Positions 43,576 through 51,041 of a stretch of DNA of 64,000 bases are shown here, in pieces. A model generated the notes under the pieces. It had not been told where the DNA came from. It searched no databases and worked only from the letters and a program-made list of their open reading frames with translations. The stretch comes from Deltaproteobacteria bacterium (lineage in GTDB: Bacteria > Desulfobacterota > GWC2-55-46). The position numbers were made by a program, and so were the translations under genes. Within the stretch, counting starts at the first letter, position 1. Each line of letters begins with the position of its first letter. The stretch covers positions 41,283-105,282 of the forward strand of contig JACRCJ010000286.1 of the NCBI GenBank assembly GCA_016219075.1, in the 5' to 3' direction.

Positions 43576-44540
43576 GGCAGAAAACCTCCCGCAAGGCTTA
43601 ATGTAGTCCTCAACAGGGCGGGCCCCAGAAAAATCCCCGCTATGAGGGCTATCAGGAACGCCGACAGCGCTATATGGGGCCTATAGCGCCCTATCCCACG
43701 CTCCCCTCCGGCCTGAGCCCTTTGAGTGATGAAGCCGTCCCTTTCAAGCTCTTCAACTGCCCTATTCGCCTCTTGCCCGAGGACCTCCCTTTTGCCCGCT
43801 ATGAAGGCCGCCGTAAGGGCCCTGTCGCAGACGATGTTTATGGCGCGCGGGATCCCGCGGCTTGCCCTGAATACCACGGCGAGGGCCTCTTCAGCGAACC
43901 TTACGCTATGTCTGCCTCCGGCTATGGCGAGCCTGGTCTGTATGTATGCCTTCGTCTCCGCGAGGTCAAGCGGGCTTAAGTTGCATCTTATGGCTATCCT
44001 CTGGTTCAATTGACGCAGCTCATGGAGCGAGAGCATCTTTTTAAGTTCGGGTTGACCGACGAGCAGTAACTGTATGAGCTTATGCTTGTCGGTCTCGATG
44101 TTGGAGAGCAGGCGCACCATCTCAAGCGCCCCGGGTGTCATGTTTTGCGCCTCGTCTATTATCACAGCGGCGTTCACGCCCGCGGAAGCCCGCTTGAGGA
44201 GAAACCCGTTCAGGGCGTCGAGGTGCGCCTTTATCGAACCCCCTTTCGCGCCGAGACCGAAGTCCCCTGTTATGTTCTCAAGGAGCTCCTTGCCGGACAG
44301 TACCGGGTTCAATATAAGGGCGGTCTCCGTATTTTTGGGGAGCTTTTCGAGCAGGGCCCTGCAGAGCGTGGTCTTCCCTGTGCCGACCTCGCCGGTGAGG
44401 AGTATAAAGCCCTTCCTCTCCTTTATCCCGAAAAGCAGGAGGTCGATGGCTTCACGGTGGCTCTTGCTCAAATACAGGAACTTCGGGTCCGGGGTGATGT
44501 GAAATGGGTTTTCTTTGAGATAAAAGAATTTTTCGTACAT
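43572..44540 (-). CDS. MshM/ExeA-type AAA ATPase
   Basis: Protein of about 322 aa. It begins YEKFFYLKENPFHITPDP, the conserved entry of ExeA/GspA/MshM ATPases. Walker A is LLTGEVGTGKTTLCRAL at about 43-59, and Walker B is AAVIIDEAQNM near 118-128. A sensor/lid region runs to about 270, and one membrane helix near the C-terminus (IALSAFLIALIAGIFLGPAL) follows. There is no peptidoglycan-binding domain, unlike ExeA. I chose ATG 44540 (GAGGG upstream) over the longer frame because YEKFF is the usual N-terminus. It helps place the secretin or assembly complex in the envelope. Confidence 0.88.
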   Translation of the reverse strand: MYEKFFYLKENPFHITPDPKFLYLSKSHREAIDLLLFGIKERKGFILLTGEVGTGKTTLCRALLEKLPKNTETALILNPVLSGKELLENITGDFGLGAKGGSIKAHLDALNGFLLKRASAGVNAAVIIDEAQNMTPGALEMVRLLSNIETDKHKLIQLLLVGQPELKKMLSLHELRQLNQRIAIRCNLSPLDLAETKAYIQTRLAIAGGRHSVRFAEEALAVVFRASRGIPRAINIVCDRALTAAFIAGKREVLGQEANRAVEELERDGFITQRAQAGGERGIGRYRPHIALSAFLIALIAGIFLGPALLRTTLSLAGGFLP

Positions 44541-44587
44541 TTGAAGACCCTCAGCCCTTTCCGGATAGATGTCAATCAGGACATTTT

Positions 44588-47092
44588 TCAACGCATCTCG
44601 TGCCATTCGATGACGCTTACCGCGCCGCAGTCACCGCTGACGGTGATGTTGTCGGTAACGGCCCTGTACTGGTCGTTCGTCCCGCCGTCCGTAAAGAAGA
44701 CGCCGCTCTCAGGCGGCGGCGTTGAGTTAGCCGCGGGCATGAACGTACCCTCAAGGAAACTTGAAGAGACCTTTACGCCGCCGCCTCCCCCGGCGCTGGT
44801 CGGGGAGCCGAAGGTAAGAGTACGGGTCGAAGAGGAAGAGACGGTGACAGGGGAATCGAGGTACGCCTTGTATACGGCTCCGCCCCCGGCAGAGGAGTCG
44901 TTGAATGAAAAATAGCTCGACGTTGTAAGGCTCATCGGGACCGAGGCGCTTATGTCCCTTACGGAGACCGTAAACGAATATGAGCCCCCGCAGACTGCCG
45001 CAGCCGGAGACAGCCCGCCCCAGTACTGGAGGTTGGCCTTTGTCCAGCCGGTGAAATTAACCGTGTCCGAGGCTGAGGCGTTTACATGAGCAGCCGTTAC
45101 AACCGCGGTGGTATCGACGGCGCTGTTAGGGGCCATAAGGCTTACGGTAGCCTGCCCGTTCACGCCGGTTAAGGCAGTAGACGAACTCAGGCTCCCGTTC
45201 GTGGTCGAAAAGGTAACGGTCTTTCCGGAAACGGGGTTTCCGCCGGAGGTAAGGGTGGCGGTAACCGTGTAAGCGGAGCTTCCATCGGCGTAGATGGGGC
45301 CAGCGGGCGAGTGAAACAACGCGGCCCCGTAAGCCGTCACCGTGACGTAGCTCCCTATGGTCCCTTCGGCGCCCCCGCAGCCGGTCCTGGGCACCGGGGT
45401 GACCGGGAAGGCGGCGGTCTTATCGGATGATACCGATTCCGTCGTGCTGAAGGTTATCGAAAACGATTTACTGCCGCCGGACGGTATGTCGTTAGCTGAG
45501 CTGTTCGACCTGAACCTTACGGTATTGGCGCACGACGCGCTCCATCCCGAGGGCGGGGCGACCGATGAACAGTTCCAGTCGCCGCCGGATGCCGGGGTCG
45601 CTATGTCGACCTCTTTGATTGCGCACGCGCCGCCGTTAAATACGGTCCATGTAAAGGTCTCGTTCACCGAGCCGCTCGCAATTGTTGCGGGCGCGACCGT
45701 AGCCGAATACTGCGAGATCGTCCCGGTGTTCGACGTGACCGGGTCTGTCGTGACAGGGCCTCCGGCCAGCGCGCTCCCGCTCAGGCAGTACGCCTGCCCT
45801 ATCGAGCCGGTAACGCGGTAGGTCCAGTAAAAGACCCCCGAGCCTTTGGGCGCGAGCGAGGAGACGCTGGCCGGCGAAGGGCCTGAGACAAAAGTTTCCG
45901 TCGCGCCACCCCCGCACGGCGTCAGGGCCGATGGAGCGATATCTATGAGCGCGGTAGTGCCGTTGTTGACTGCCAGCATCTCAACCGTGATAACCTGCCC
46001 GGAGATGACGCTTACAGGCGTGATGGCGAGCGAGGCGGTGAAGTCCCCTATCAAGACGATATTAGAGTTGACGGTCGTCGATTTTGCCGTGGAAGCGCCG
46101 TTTGCCGCCCTTGCCGTGAAATAGACCTGCCCGGAGCTGTTCGCGGCGTATTCCCAGAAGACCGTCCCTGTCTCGCCCGGCAGGAGCGAGAACGCCGTAA
46201 GGCCGTAGACCACTGAGCCGGATACGTGGGTAGCGGCCGTTGTCCCGTTGCACCCCCTCGTGATACCCGAAAATGATGTCGCTGTCTTGGCCGAATAGCA
46301 GATATCCTCTCCTCCAACCCTTATCGTCCCGGTTGAGGGGAATTCGGCAGTGGAGCCGACGTTTATTATAGTTGCCGAGTCCGCGTGGTCGCCGTTCAAA
46401 GCAGTCGAGCCGAAAAAAGGCCCGGCGGTATTGGTCACTATGGCTGAGGACGCCGTGGGCGGAGAGGGCGCGGAGTTTATAGTAGTCTGCGTCGCCGTAG
46501 AGCGGTTCGTTGCCTGCATCGAAAGCGTTATGGTTTCTCCAGCGCCGACGGAGGACGGCGCGGCTGACAGCAAGGCCTCGATGGACCTCCGCGTCCATGC
46601 GGGCATGGCCCCTGCCCTGCTGAAATTACTCTGCGTAAGCACCCTTACGCTTGTGAAGGTATCTCCCGCAACGTCAGCGGACGCGGCCGAAGGGAGCGCC
46701 GTGATGTTGAAGGTAAGGCTTTCACCTGGAGAGACTTCCGCTGAAGTTGAGCCTGTGCCGCATATGCCGCTGGACTGCGTAAGGGCGAAGATGATCGTTC
46801 CGGCAGTGAAGCTGGTCACGCACCAGCCCGGCGGAGGCACTGTGGAGGCGCTAAAGCTGTATTTCGCGGTATCCACGTTGAACTCTATCTCCCTAATGTC
46901 CCTCGTGGAGCCGGAGTTGTTGGTCACGGTGACCGGCAGGACCGCTTCGGGGTCCTGCATCGTGACCTCCGCGCCCGCCGGCATCGACAGGCTGAATGTC
47001 TGCGCGGCCTCCGAAAGGGGCGGGCGGAAAAAAACTATAAACGTAAAAATAAGCGCGGACAAAAGTTTTCTCATAAGCCTGCAGCCGGTCAT
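44588..47092 (-). CDS. large exported Ig-like protein (MshQ position, Big_1 domain)
   Basis: Secreted protein of about 834 aa with a signal peptide (KLLSALIFTFIVFF.. ending LSEA). It is Ser/Thr/Gly/Ala-rich with many short beta repeats of DUF11-like character. A module at about 250-285 reads GTIRVGGEDICYS, TSFSGITRGCNG, TAATH, a pattern I associate with phage structural proteins. A bacterial Ig-like Big_1 domain lies at about 600-680 (SAYTVTATLTSGGNPVSGK, GQATVSLMAP). Several Cys pairs suggest disulphides. It occupies the place of mshQ between the PilX-like and AAA genes and may be a pilus-tip or surface adhesin. ATG 47092 shares ATGA with the preceding gene; ATG 47074 is the alternative. Confidence 0.7.
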   Translation of the reverse strand: MTGCRLMRKLLSALIFTFIVFFRPPLSEAAQTFSLSMPAGAEVTMQDPEAVLPVTVTNNSGSTRDIREIEFNVDTAKYSFSASTVPPPGWCVTSFTAGTIIFALTQSSGICGTGSTSAEVSPGESLTFNITALPSAASADVAGDTFTSVRVLTQSNFSRAGAMPAWTRRSIEALLSAAPSSVGAGETITLSMQATNRSTATQTTINSAPSPPTASSAIVTNTAGPFFGSTALNGDHADSATIINVGSTAEFPSTGTIRVGGEDICYSAKTATSFSGITRGCNGTTAATHVSGSVVYGLTAFSLLPGETGTVFWEYAANSSGQVYFTARAANGASTAKSTTVNSNIVLIGDFTASLAITPVSVISGQVITVEMLAVNNGTTALIDIAPSALTPCGGGATETFVSGPSPASVSSLAPKGSGVFYWTYRVTGSIGQAYCLSGSALAGGPVTTDPVTSNTGTISQYSATVAPATIASGSVNETFTWTVFNGGACAIKEVDIATPASGGDWNCSSVAPPSGWSASCANTVRFRSNSSANDIPSGGSKSFSITFSTTESVSSDKTAAFPVTPVPRTGCGGAEGTIGSYVTVTAYGAALFHSPAGPIYADGSSAYTVTATLTSGGNPVSGKTVTFSTTNGSLSSSTALTGVNGQATVSLMAPNSAVDTTAVVTAAHVNASASDTVNFTGWTKANLQYWGGLSPAAAVCGGSYSFTVSVRDISASVPMSLTTSSYFSFNDSSAGGGAVYKAYLDSPVTVSSSSTRTLTFGSPTSAGGGGGVKVSSSFLEGTFMPAANSTPPPESGVFFTDGGTNDQYRAVTDNITVSGDCGAVSVIEWHEMR

Positions 47093-47838
47093 TTGCTGAA
47101 CCCCGCAAAGACCTCTCTCCGGGCGTTCTGCGCCTTCCCGAGAGAGATAACAGCCCTCATGCACTTCTTGAAAGGCGGCCCCGCAGGCTGGCCGCAGGTC
47201 TTGCCTGTGCCGAAGGCCGCCTCGTCCGGGTGCGATATCCTCAATTGGTAGACGTCGCCTGTCGTGCCCGATACCCTTGCCGTGTAGGTCAGCGTGGCGG
47301 GCGCGGCGTCAGTGACCCTGTACCTTATTATCTCCGGCATATTGGATGTAACGGAGCTTGCCAGGAGATTGGCCGACGCCAGGGGGTTGCTGCAGTCGGC
47401 TATTGTGTTGTCATACAGCTCAAGCCCCATGTTATTCGAAGTGCCCCATGAAAGCGCCATGTATACGGTCCTTGAAGGGTTCGCGCCCGCCGCCGTTATC
47501 GTGCTCTCGAAGGGCTCGCACTTGACCGAAGCGGCAAGGGTCGAGTCCCTGTTCTCGTATTCTAACACCTCCACGTCTACGGTCCCGCTGCCGGCGGGCT
47601 TGCCCAAATAGCCGTCGCGCCACGTCCAGTACAGAGACGCCGGCGCCTCCTTCAGATGGCCTATCGCGGCCTCAAGCCCTCCCTCGGCCGAATATAGCGC
47701 CCTTGCCGAGAGCGCCGCGCCGGTGGACCTTTCAAGGCTGCCGGTAAATAGCGCCACGAACACTGTCCCGAGTAGCGTTACGATGGCAAGCATTATTATC
47801 ACCGCCACGATCGAAGCGCCTCTGGAGCCGAGCCTCAT
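47089..47838 (-). CDS. PilX/MshP-like minor pilin assembly protein
   Basis: Protein of about 249 aa. It starts MRLGSRGASIVAVIIMLAIVTLLGTVFVALFT, i.e. a short basic leader ending in Gly, then one hydrophobic helix, as in PilX_N proteins. The helix is followed by SAEGGLEAAIGHLKEAP, the typical continuation. The C-terminal 180 residues are beta-rich with a Cys pair (TCGQPAGPPFKKC). ATG 47838 overlaps the upstream stop as ATGA, so the longer frame is not used. It is the fourth in a row of minor pilin genes (C, D, O, P order). Confidence 0.82.
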   Translation of the reverse strand: MRLGSRGASIVAVIIMLAIVTLLGTVFVALFTGSLERSTGAALSARALYSAEGGLEAAIGHLKEAPASLYWTWRDGYLGKPAGSGTVDVEVLEYENRDSTLAASVKCEPFESTITAAGANPSRTVYMALSWGTSNNMGLELYDNTIADCSNPLASANLLASSVTSNMPEIIRYRVTDAAPATLTYTARVSGTTGDVYQLRISHPDEAAFGTGKTCGQPAGPPFKKCMRAVISLGKAQNARREVFAGFSK

Positions 47839-48377
47839 TTGTTGAAGCTCCTCGGGTGTATCGAGGCCTTCAAGTCCAGCGATTCGGCGCCGCTCGTCAA
47901 TGTAAGGTTCATGTTTATTATCCATATATCGGAGACCGCCGAGGCAGCGGAGCCGTCGGTCTTAAGGTACTCGAAGGAGAGCGCGCTTACGTTATTGGCG
48001 AGCGCGTCCTCCGGGTCAACGGCAATGGAACCCTGCCTCAACTTCAACGCCCCCGCGTCGAGCCGGAGCCCCCTGCCCTCGGAAAGGGTATTCACGAACC
48101 TCACCTCGGACGCCGTCCATGCCGTGATGTCGGCGGCCTGGGGGGCGCACGAATTCCCGGAGGCCGTGCACCTTACAAGCCTCAATTCCCTCGACGCCCT
48201 CTCGACGGCCAGCAGCCCATCAGCCGAAAGCTCGCTTCTTGCGTCCATCGCCCCGAACGACCTCGCGCCCTCGTATATCATCATCCCCGCGACAGCGGAC
48301 ACGATGCCGATAATGACTATCGCCATCAATATCTCTATCAGGGTAAAACCCTTCTCCCCGGTGAGGGCCGTTTTCAA
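47835..48377 (-). CDS. prepilin-type minor pilin (PilW/MshO-like)
   Basis: Protein of about 180 aa. The class III signal peptide KTALTGEKG/FTLIEILMAIVIIG is cut after Gly with Glu at +5, followed by the hydrophobic helix. The remainder is a beta-rich pilin head (ELSADGLLAVERASRELRLVRC). TTG at 48377 overlaps the upstream TGA (TTGA) and gives a 9-residue basic leader, the normal length; ATG 48422 would give about 24 residues. Minor pilins of this type prime the pilus tip. Confidence 0.85.
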   Translation of the reverse strand: MKTALTGEKGFTLIEILMAIVIIGIVSAVAGMMIYEGARSFGAMDARSELSADGLLAVERASRELRLVRCTASGNSCAPQAADITAWTASEVRFVNTLSEGRGLRLDAGALKLRQGSIAVDPEDALANNVSALSFEYLKTDGSAASAVSDIWIINMNLTLTSGAESLDLKASIHPRSFNK

Positions 48378-48790
48378 TGGTTGGTTATCACGGTGGCGAT
48401 ATCCACCGAGCTCCCCGGCCATGAGACGGTGACCCTGACCCTCTTTGCCCGTATGTCGGAATCCGCGCAGCCCGGCATCGTGCCGCTCGACGCGTTAAGG
48501 TCTGCTTCCTGCACGCAGAAGACATCGAGCTGCCCCGTGAACCTCCCGAACGGCGCCGGAAGCGCGGCGGCGGGCTCGGATACTATGGTGGAAAAGCCGT
48601 TCGCCTTCTTGTCGGCCATGACCCTTTCGAGTTTTTCCTGAGCGAGCGACAGGCCCTGGGTAAGGGCTGAAGGGCCGCCGCTCGAACTTACACCGGTGAA
48701 ATAAAGGAGTACGCCCGTGGAGATTATCCCGAGTATGACTATGACCATCACGGCCTCTATGAGCGTGAAACCCGCTTCTTTACAGGTCAT
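48374..48790 (-). CDS. prepilin-type minor pilin (PilV/MshD-like)
   Basis: Protein of 138 aa. A seven-residue leader TCKEAG/FTLIEAVMVIVILG fits prepilin peptidase cleavage with Glu at +5. The head domain includes SLAQEKLERVMADKKANGF and a Cys pair (FCVQEAD and PGCADSD). ATGA overlap with the FimT-like gene upstream and with the PilW-like gene downstream shows tight coupling. It is in the mshD position of the MSHA order. Confidence 0.87.
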   Translation of the reverse strand: MTCKEAGFTLIEAVMVIVILGIISTGVLLYFTGVSSSGGPSALTQGLSLAQEKLERVMADKKANGFSTIVSEPAAALPAPFGRFTGQLDVFCVQEADLNASSGTMPGCADSDIRAKRVRVTVSWPGSSVDIATVITNH

Positions 48791-49380
48791 TGTATCGTTA
48801 CCATGCCTGTATTCGGGGTTACCGAAATAGTCTCCGACAGCCCACCCTTTGATAACACTATGGATTTGGACGCCGTGAGCCTTATGCCATCGCTGTCATA
48901 AGGTATGCCGAGGTTGTCGAACTCGATCACGCCCGGGACCGACCCGCCGAAGTCGGCCGCGACGGTAAACCCCGCGTAATCGCCGCTGTCGGTTTGGACG
49001 CAGAAGTAATCCGCGCCGGTGGAGGGGTCCCTCGCGCTCTCCACTGTCCCGCCCCCGTTCGGGTTCTCGCCCCATGTCCCGTCCCTGTCTGCGTCGTTCG
49101 TTATGGCATAGTGGCCGGCGCCCGCGCAGTTAGCGTCGGCGATATTAAAACTTATCCTGTAAAGGAAGGCCGGCTCCGTCGAGGCCGGGGAATCAAGGCC
49201 GCTCCTTATGAGGGCGAGCGACTGGGCGTACCTTACGTCGTCCCTTACCTTTCTCGACAGGGCCGGGGCCGTCACCGAGGCGGTGCCCCTGAAGATCATC
49301 GGCGAGGCCGCTGCGGCCACTATTGCCATGATGATGAGCACAAAGACGAGCTCGATAACGGTAAAGCCTTTTTTACCCAT
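48787..49380 (-). CDS. prepilin-type minor pilin (GspH/FimT, MshC-like)
   Basis: Protein of about 197 aa. The leader MGKKG/FTVIELVFVLIIMAIVAA is a classic short prepilin signal. The GspH/FimT-type domain follows (LSRKVRDDVRYAQSLALIR), with a C-terminus GLSETISVTPNTGMVTI. ATG 49380 is chosen because the leader must be short; the frame stays open far upstream inside the next gene only as a shadow. It lies 11 nt after the GT39-like gene and begins the minor-pilin block. Confidence 0.88.
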   Translation of the reverse strand: MGKKGFTVIELVFVLIIMAIVAAAASPMIFRGTASVTAPALSRKVRDDVRYAQSLALIRSGLDSPASTEPAFLYRISFNIADANCAGAGHYAITNDADRDGTWGENPNGGGTVESARDPSTGADYFCVQTDSGDYAGFTVAADFGGSVPGVIEFDNLGIPYDSDGIRLTASKSIVLSKGGLSETISVTPNTGMVTIQ

Positions 49381-49391
49381 CTTCGCCCCAA

Positions 49392-51041
49392 TCAAAACCT
49401 GTATATGAATATCGAATACCCGATGGTATCGATCGGCCTGGCTTCCCTGAAGACCCTGTAAAAATCCCTGTCCGGCAGATATACACCCTGCAGCATCGTG
49501 GCGCTTATGGCGAAGTACCCCTTGACAGGCGTGGAGGGCTTCGCGTTCCGGGGGTTTAGTATGAGGAAGCTCGGCAGGTACTCGTAATCGATGGAGAAGT
49601 ACCCCGGGTCGGCCAGCCCGAAGTAGGCGAGCTTTATCCGGCCGATGTTTTTCTCGTCCATGTAGGCCTTGAGGCCTTTGAGGTCCTGCCCCCAATCGAG
49701 GTTCGAATCGACAAGGTATCTGTACCCGTTGCCGGGCCCCCCGATGAACTCGTTGAAGTAGGCGAGGTCGTGAGGGAATATCGAGGCCGCCGAGTACGCG
49801 TACCATACGACGCACCCGCATAAGACGGCCCTGGCCGCCCTCATGCTCCGCGTCCTGATATTCGGGGCAAACCCTATGAGGGTAAAGATGAACGGATAGA
49901 CAGGGAGTATATGCCTTATGCCTATGTTCACCTTCTGTGCGGACATCGCCGCGAAAACAAACGCGGCGGGTAAGGCGACAAAAAGAAGAACGCCTTTTGT
50001 GCCGCGTCCCTTCGGGAGATAAAGCAGCGCCGCTATAAGGAGGAAGATTACAGGTATCGGCGTCTTTATGAGGAACGCCACGGGGAAGTAATACCACCAG
50101 CCCTCCGTCGAGTACCTTCCCATAAGGAAGGCCGCCTTGCCTGAGCCCGCGCCCGTCAATACTCCAGCCACGCTATAGAGGTACGCCTCGGGCAGGAGCT
50201 TTATCTTCCTTAAAAAGCCGAATACAGGCGTAAGGCCGGATAGGGCGAGCCTGTCCCAGTAAAGAGGAACATACGACCCCGAAACAGAATGATACCTGAA
50301 GCCGTATACCGCCCAGATAGAGGCGTATACGATAAAGGCGAAAAGGACGTAATAAGATACCGCCCTTGAAAATCCTTCCCTTGCGTTGCCGATAAAGGCC
50401 GTTGCAACTACGGGCAAAAGAAGGAACGCCGTGTGCTTCGAGGTGAAGGCGAGCGCGGTCATGGCCGCGGCCATGACAATGCCTTTTGTCGAAGGCCCGT
50501 CCTTTGAAAGCCTGAAGAGGTAATAAGACGAGATGAAAAAGAATGCGGCTATGGGCATATCGGTGGCGGCCAGTGACGCGTTGGAGAGGATGTTGGGAGA
50601 GAGCGCGTAAAGGAATAGCGACAGGTATCCGCCCTTAAGGCCCCACAGCTCCTCCGACCAGAGGAAGACATAGACGCCGAGCAGCGCGCCGAGGAGGATA
50701 TTCGGCAGGCGGCTAAGGAAAAGGACCGTGTCCCCGGCTGCCCTGTTACCGTAGAGGAACTTTATTGAATACGGAAAAAAGTCCGAGCCTTCCGCCTGCT
50801 CGGGCCTCACATTTTTATCGAAGTCGAGGTCCAGGAATGCCGCCGGCAGCGCCCCGGCCAGCATCCTGCCGAACGCCGGGTGGTTCAACGGAGAGATGTA
50901 GTCCATCCCCTCCCTGATATGCGCGTAGCCCGCGAGTATGTGAGCAGGCTCGTCCCATGTGCTCGACTTCTTTACGGCTATCACGGACGCCTCCAGCACG
51001 AAGAGGGCGACAAGACCGGCGATTATCGACACCCTCTTCAT
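49392..51041 (-). CDS. GT39/PMT-like membrane glycosyltransferase inside the pilus run
   Basis: Membrane protein of about 549 aa with about twelve helices. After helix 1 it reads KSSTWDEPAHILAGYAHIR and then LNHPAFGRMLAGALPA, the Asp-Glu loop typical of PMT/ArnT-like enzymes that use polyprenyl-phosphate sugars. NLDWGQDLKGLKAYMDE in the C-terminal soluble part is shared by many bacterial members. ATG 51041 overlaps the YfhO-like stop as ATGA. Being placed between pilin genes, it is a candidate for O-glycosylation of pilins; that role is inference. Confidence 0.72.
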   Translation of the reverse strand: MKRVSIIAGLVALFVLEASVIAVKKSSTWDEPAHILAGYAHIREGMDYISPLNHPAFGRMLAGALPAAFLDLDFDKNVRPEQAEGSDFFPYSIKFLYGNRAAGDTVLFLSRLPNILLGALLGVYVFLWSEELWGLKGGYLSLFLYALSPNILSNASLAATDMPIAAFFFISSYYLFRLSKDGPSTKGIVMAAAMTALAFTSKHTAFLLLPVVATAFIGNAREGFSRAVSYYVLFAFIVYASIWAVYGFRYHSVSGSYVPLYWDRLALSGLTPVFGFLRKIKLLPEAYLYSVAGVLTGAGSGKAAFLMGRYSTEGWWYYFPVAFLIKTPIPVIFLLIAALLYLPKGRGTKGVLLFVALPAAFVFAAMSAQKVNIGIRHILPVYPFIFTLIGFAPNIRTRSMRAARAVLCGCVVWYAYSAASIFPHDLAYFNEFIGGPGNGYRYLVDSNLDWGQDLKGLKAYMDEKNIGRIKLAYFGLADPGYFSIDYEYLPSFLILNPRNAKPSTPVKGYFAISATMLQGVYLPDRDFYRVFREARPIDTIGYSIFIYRF

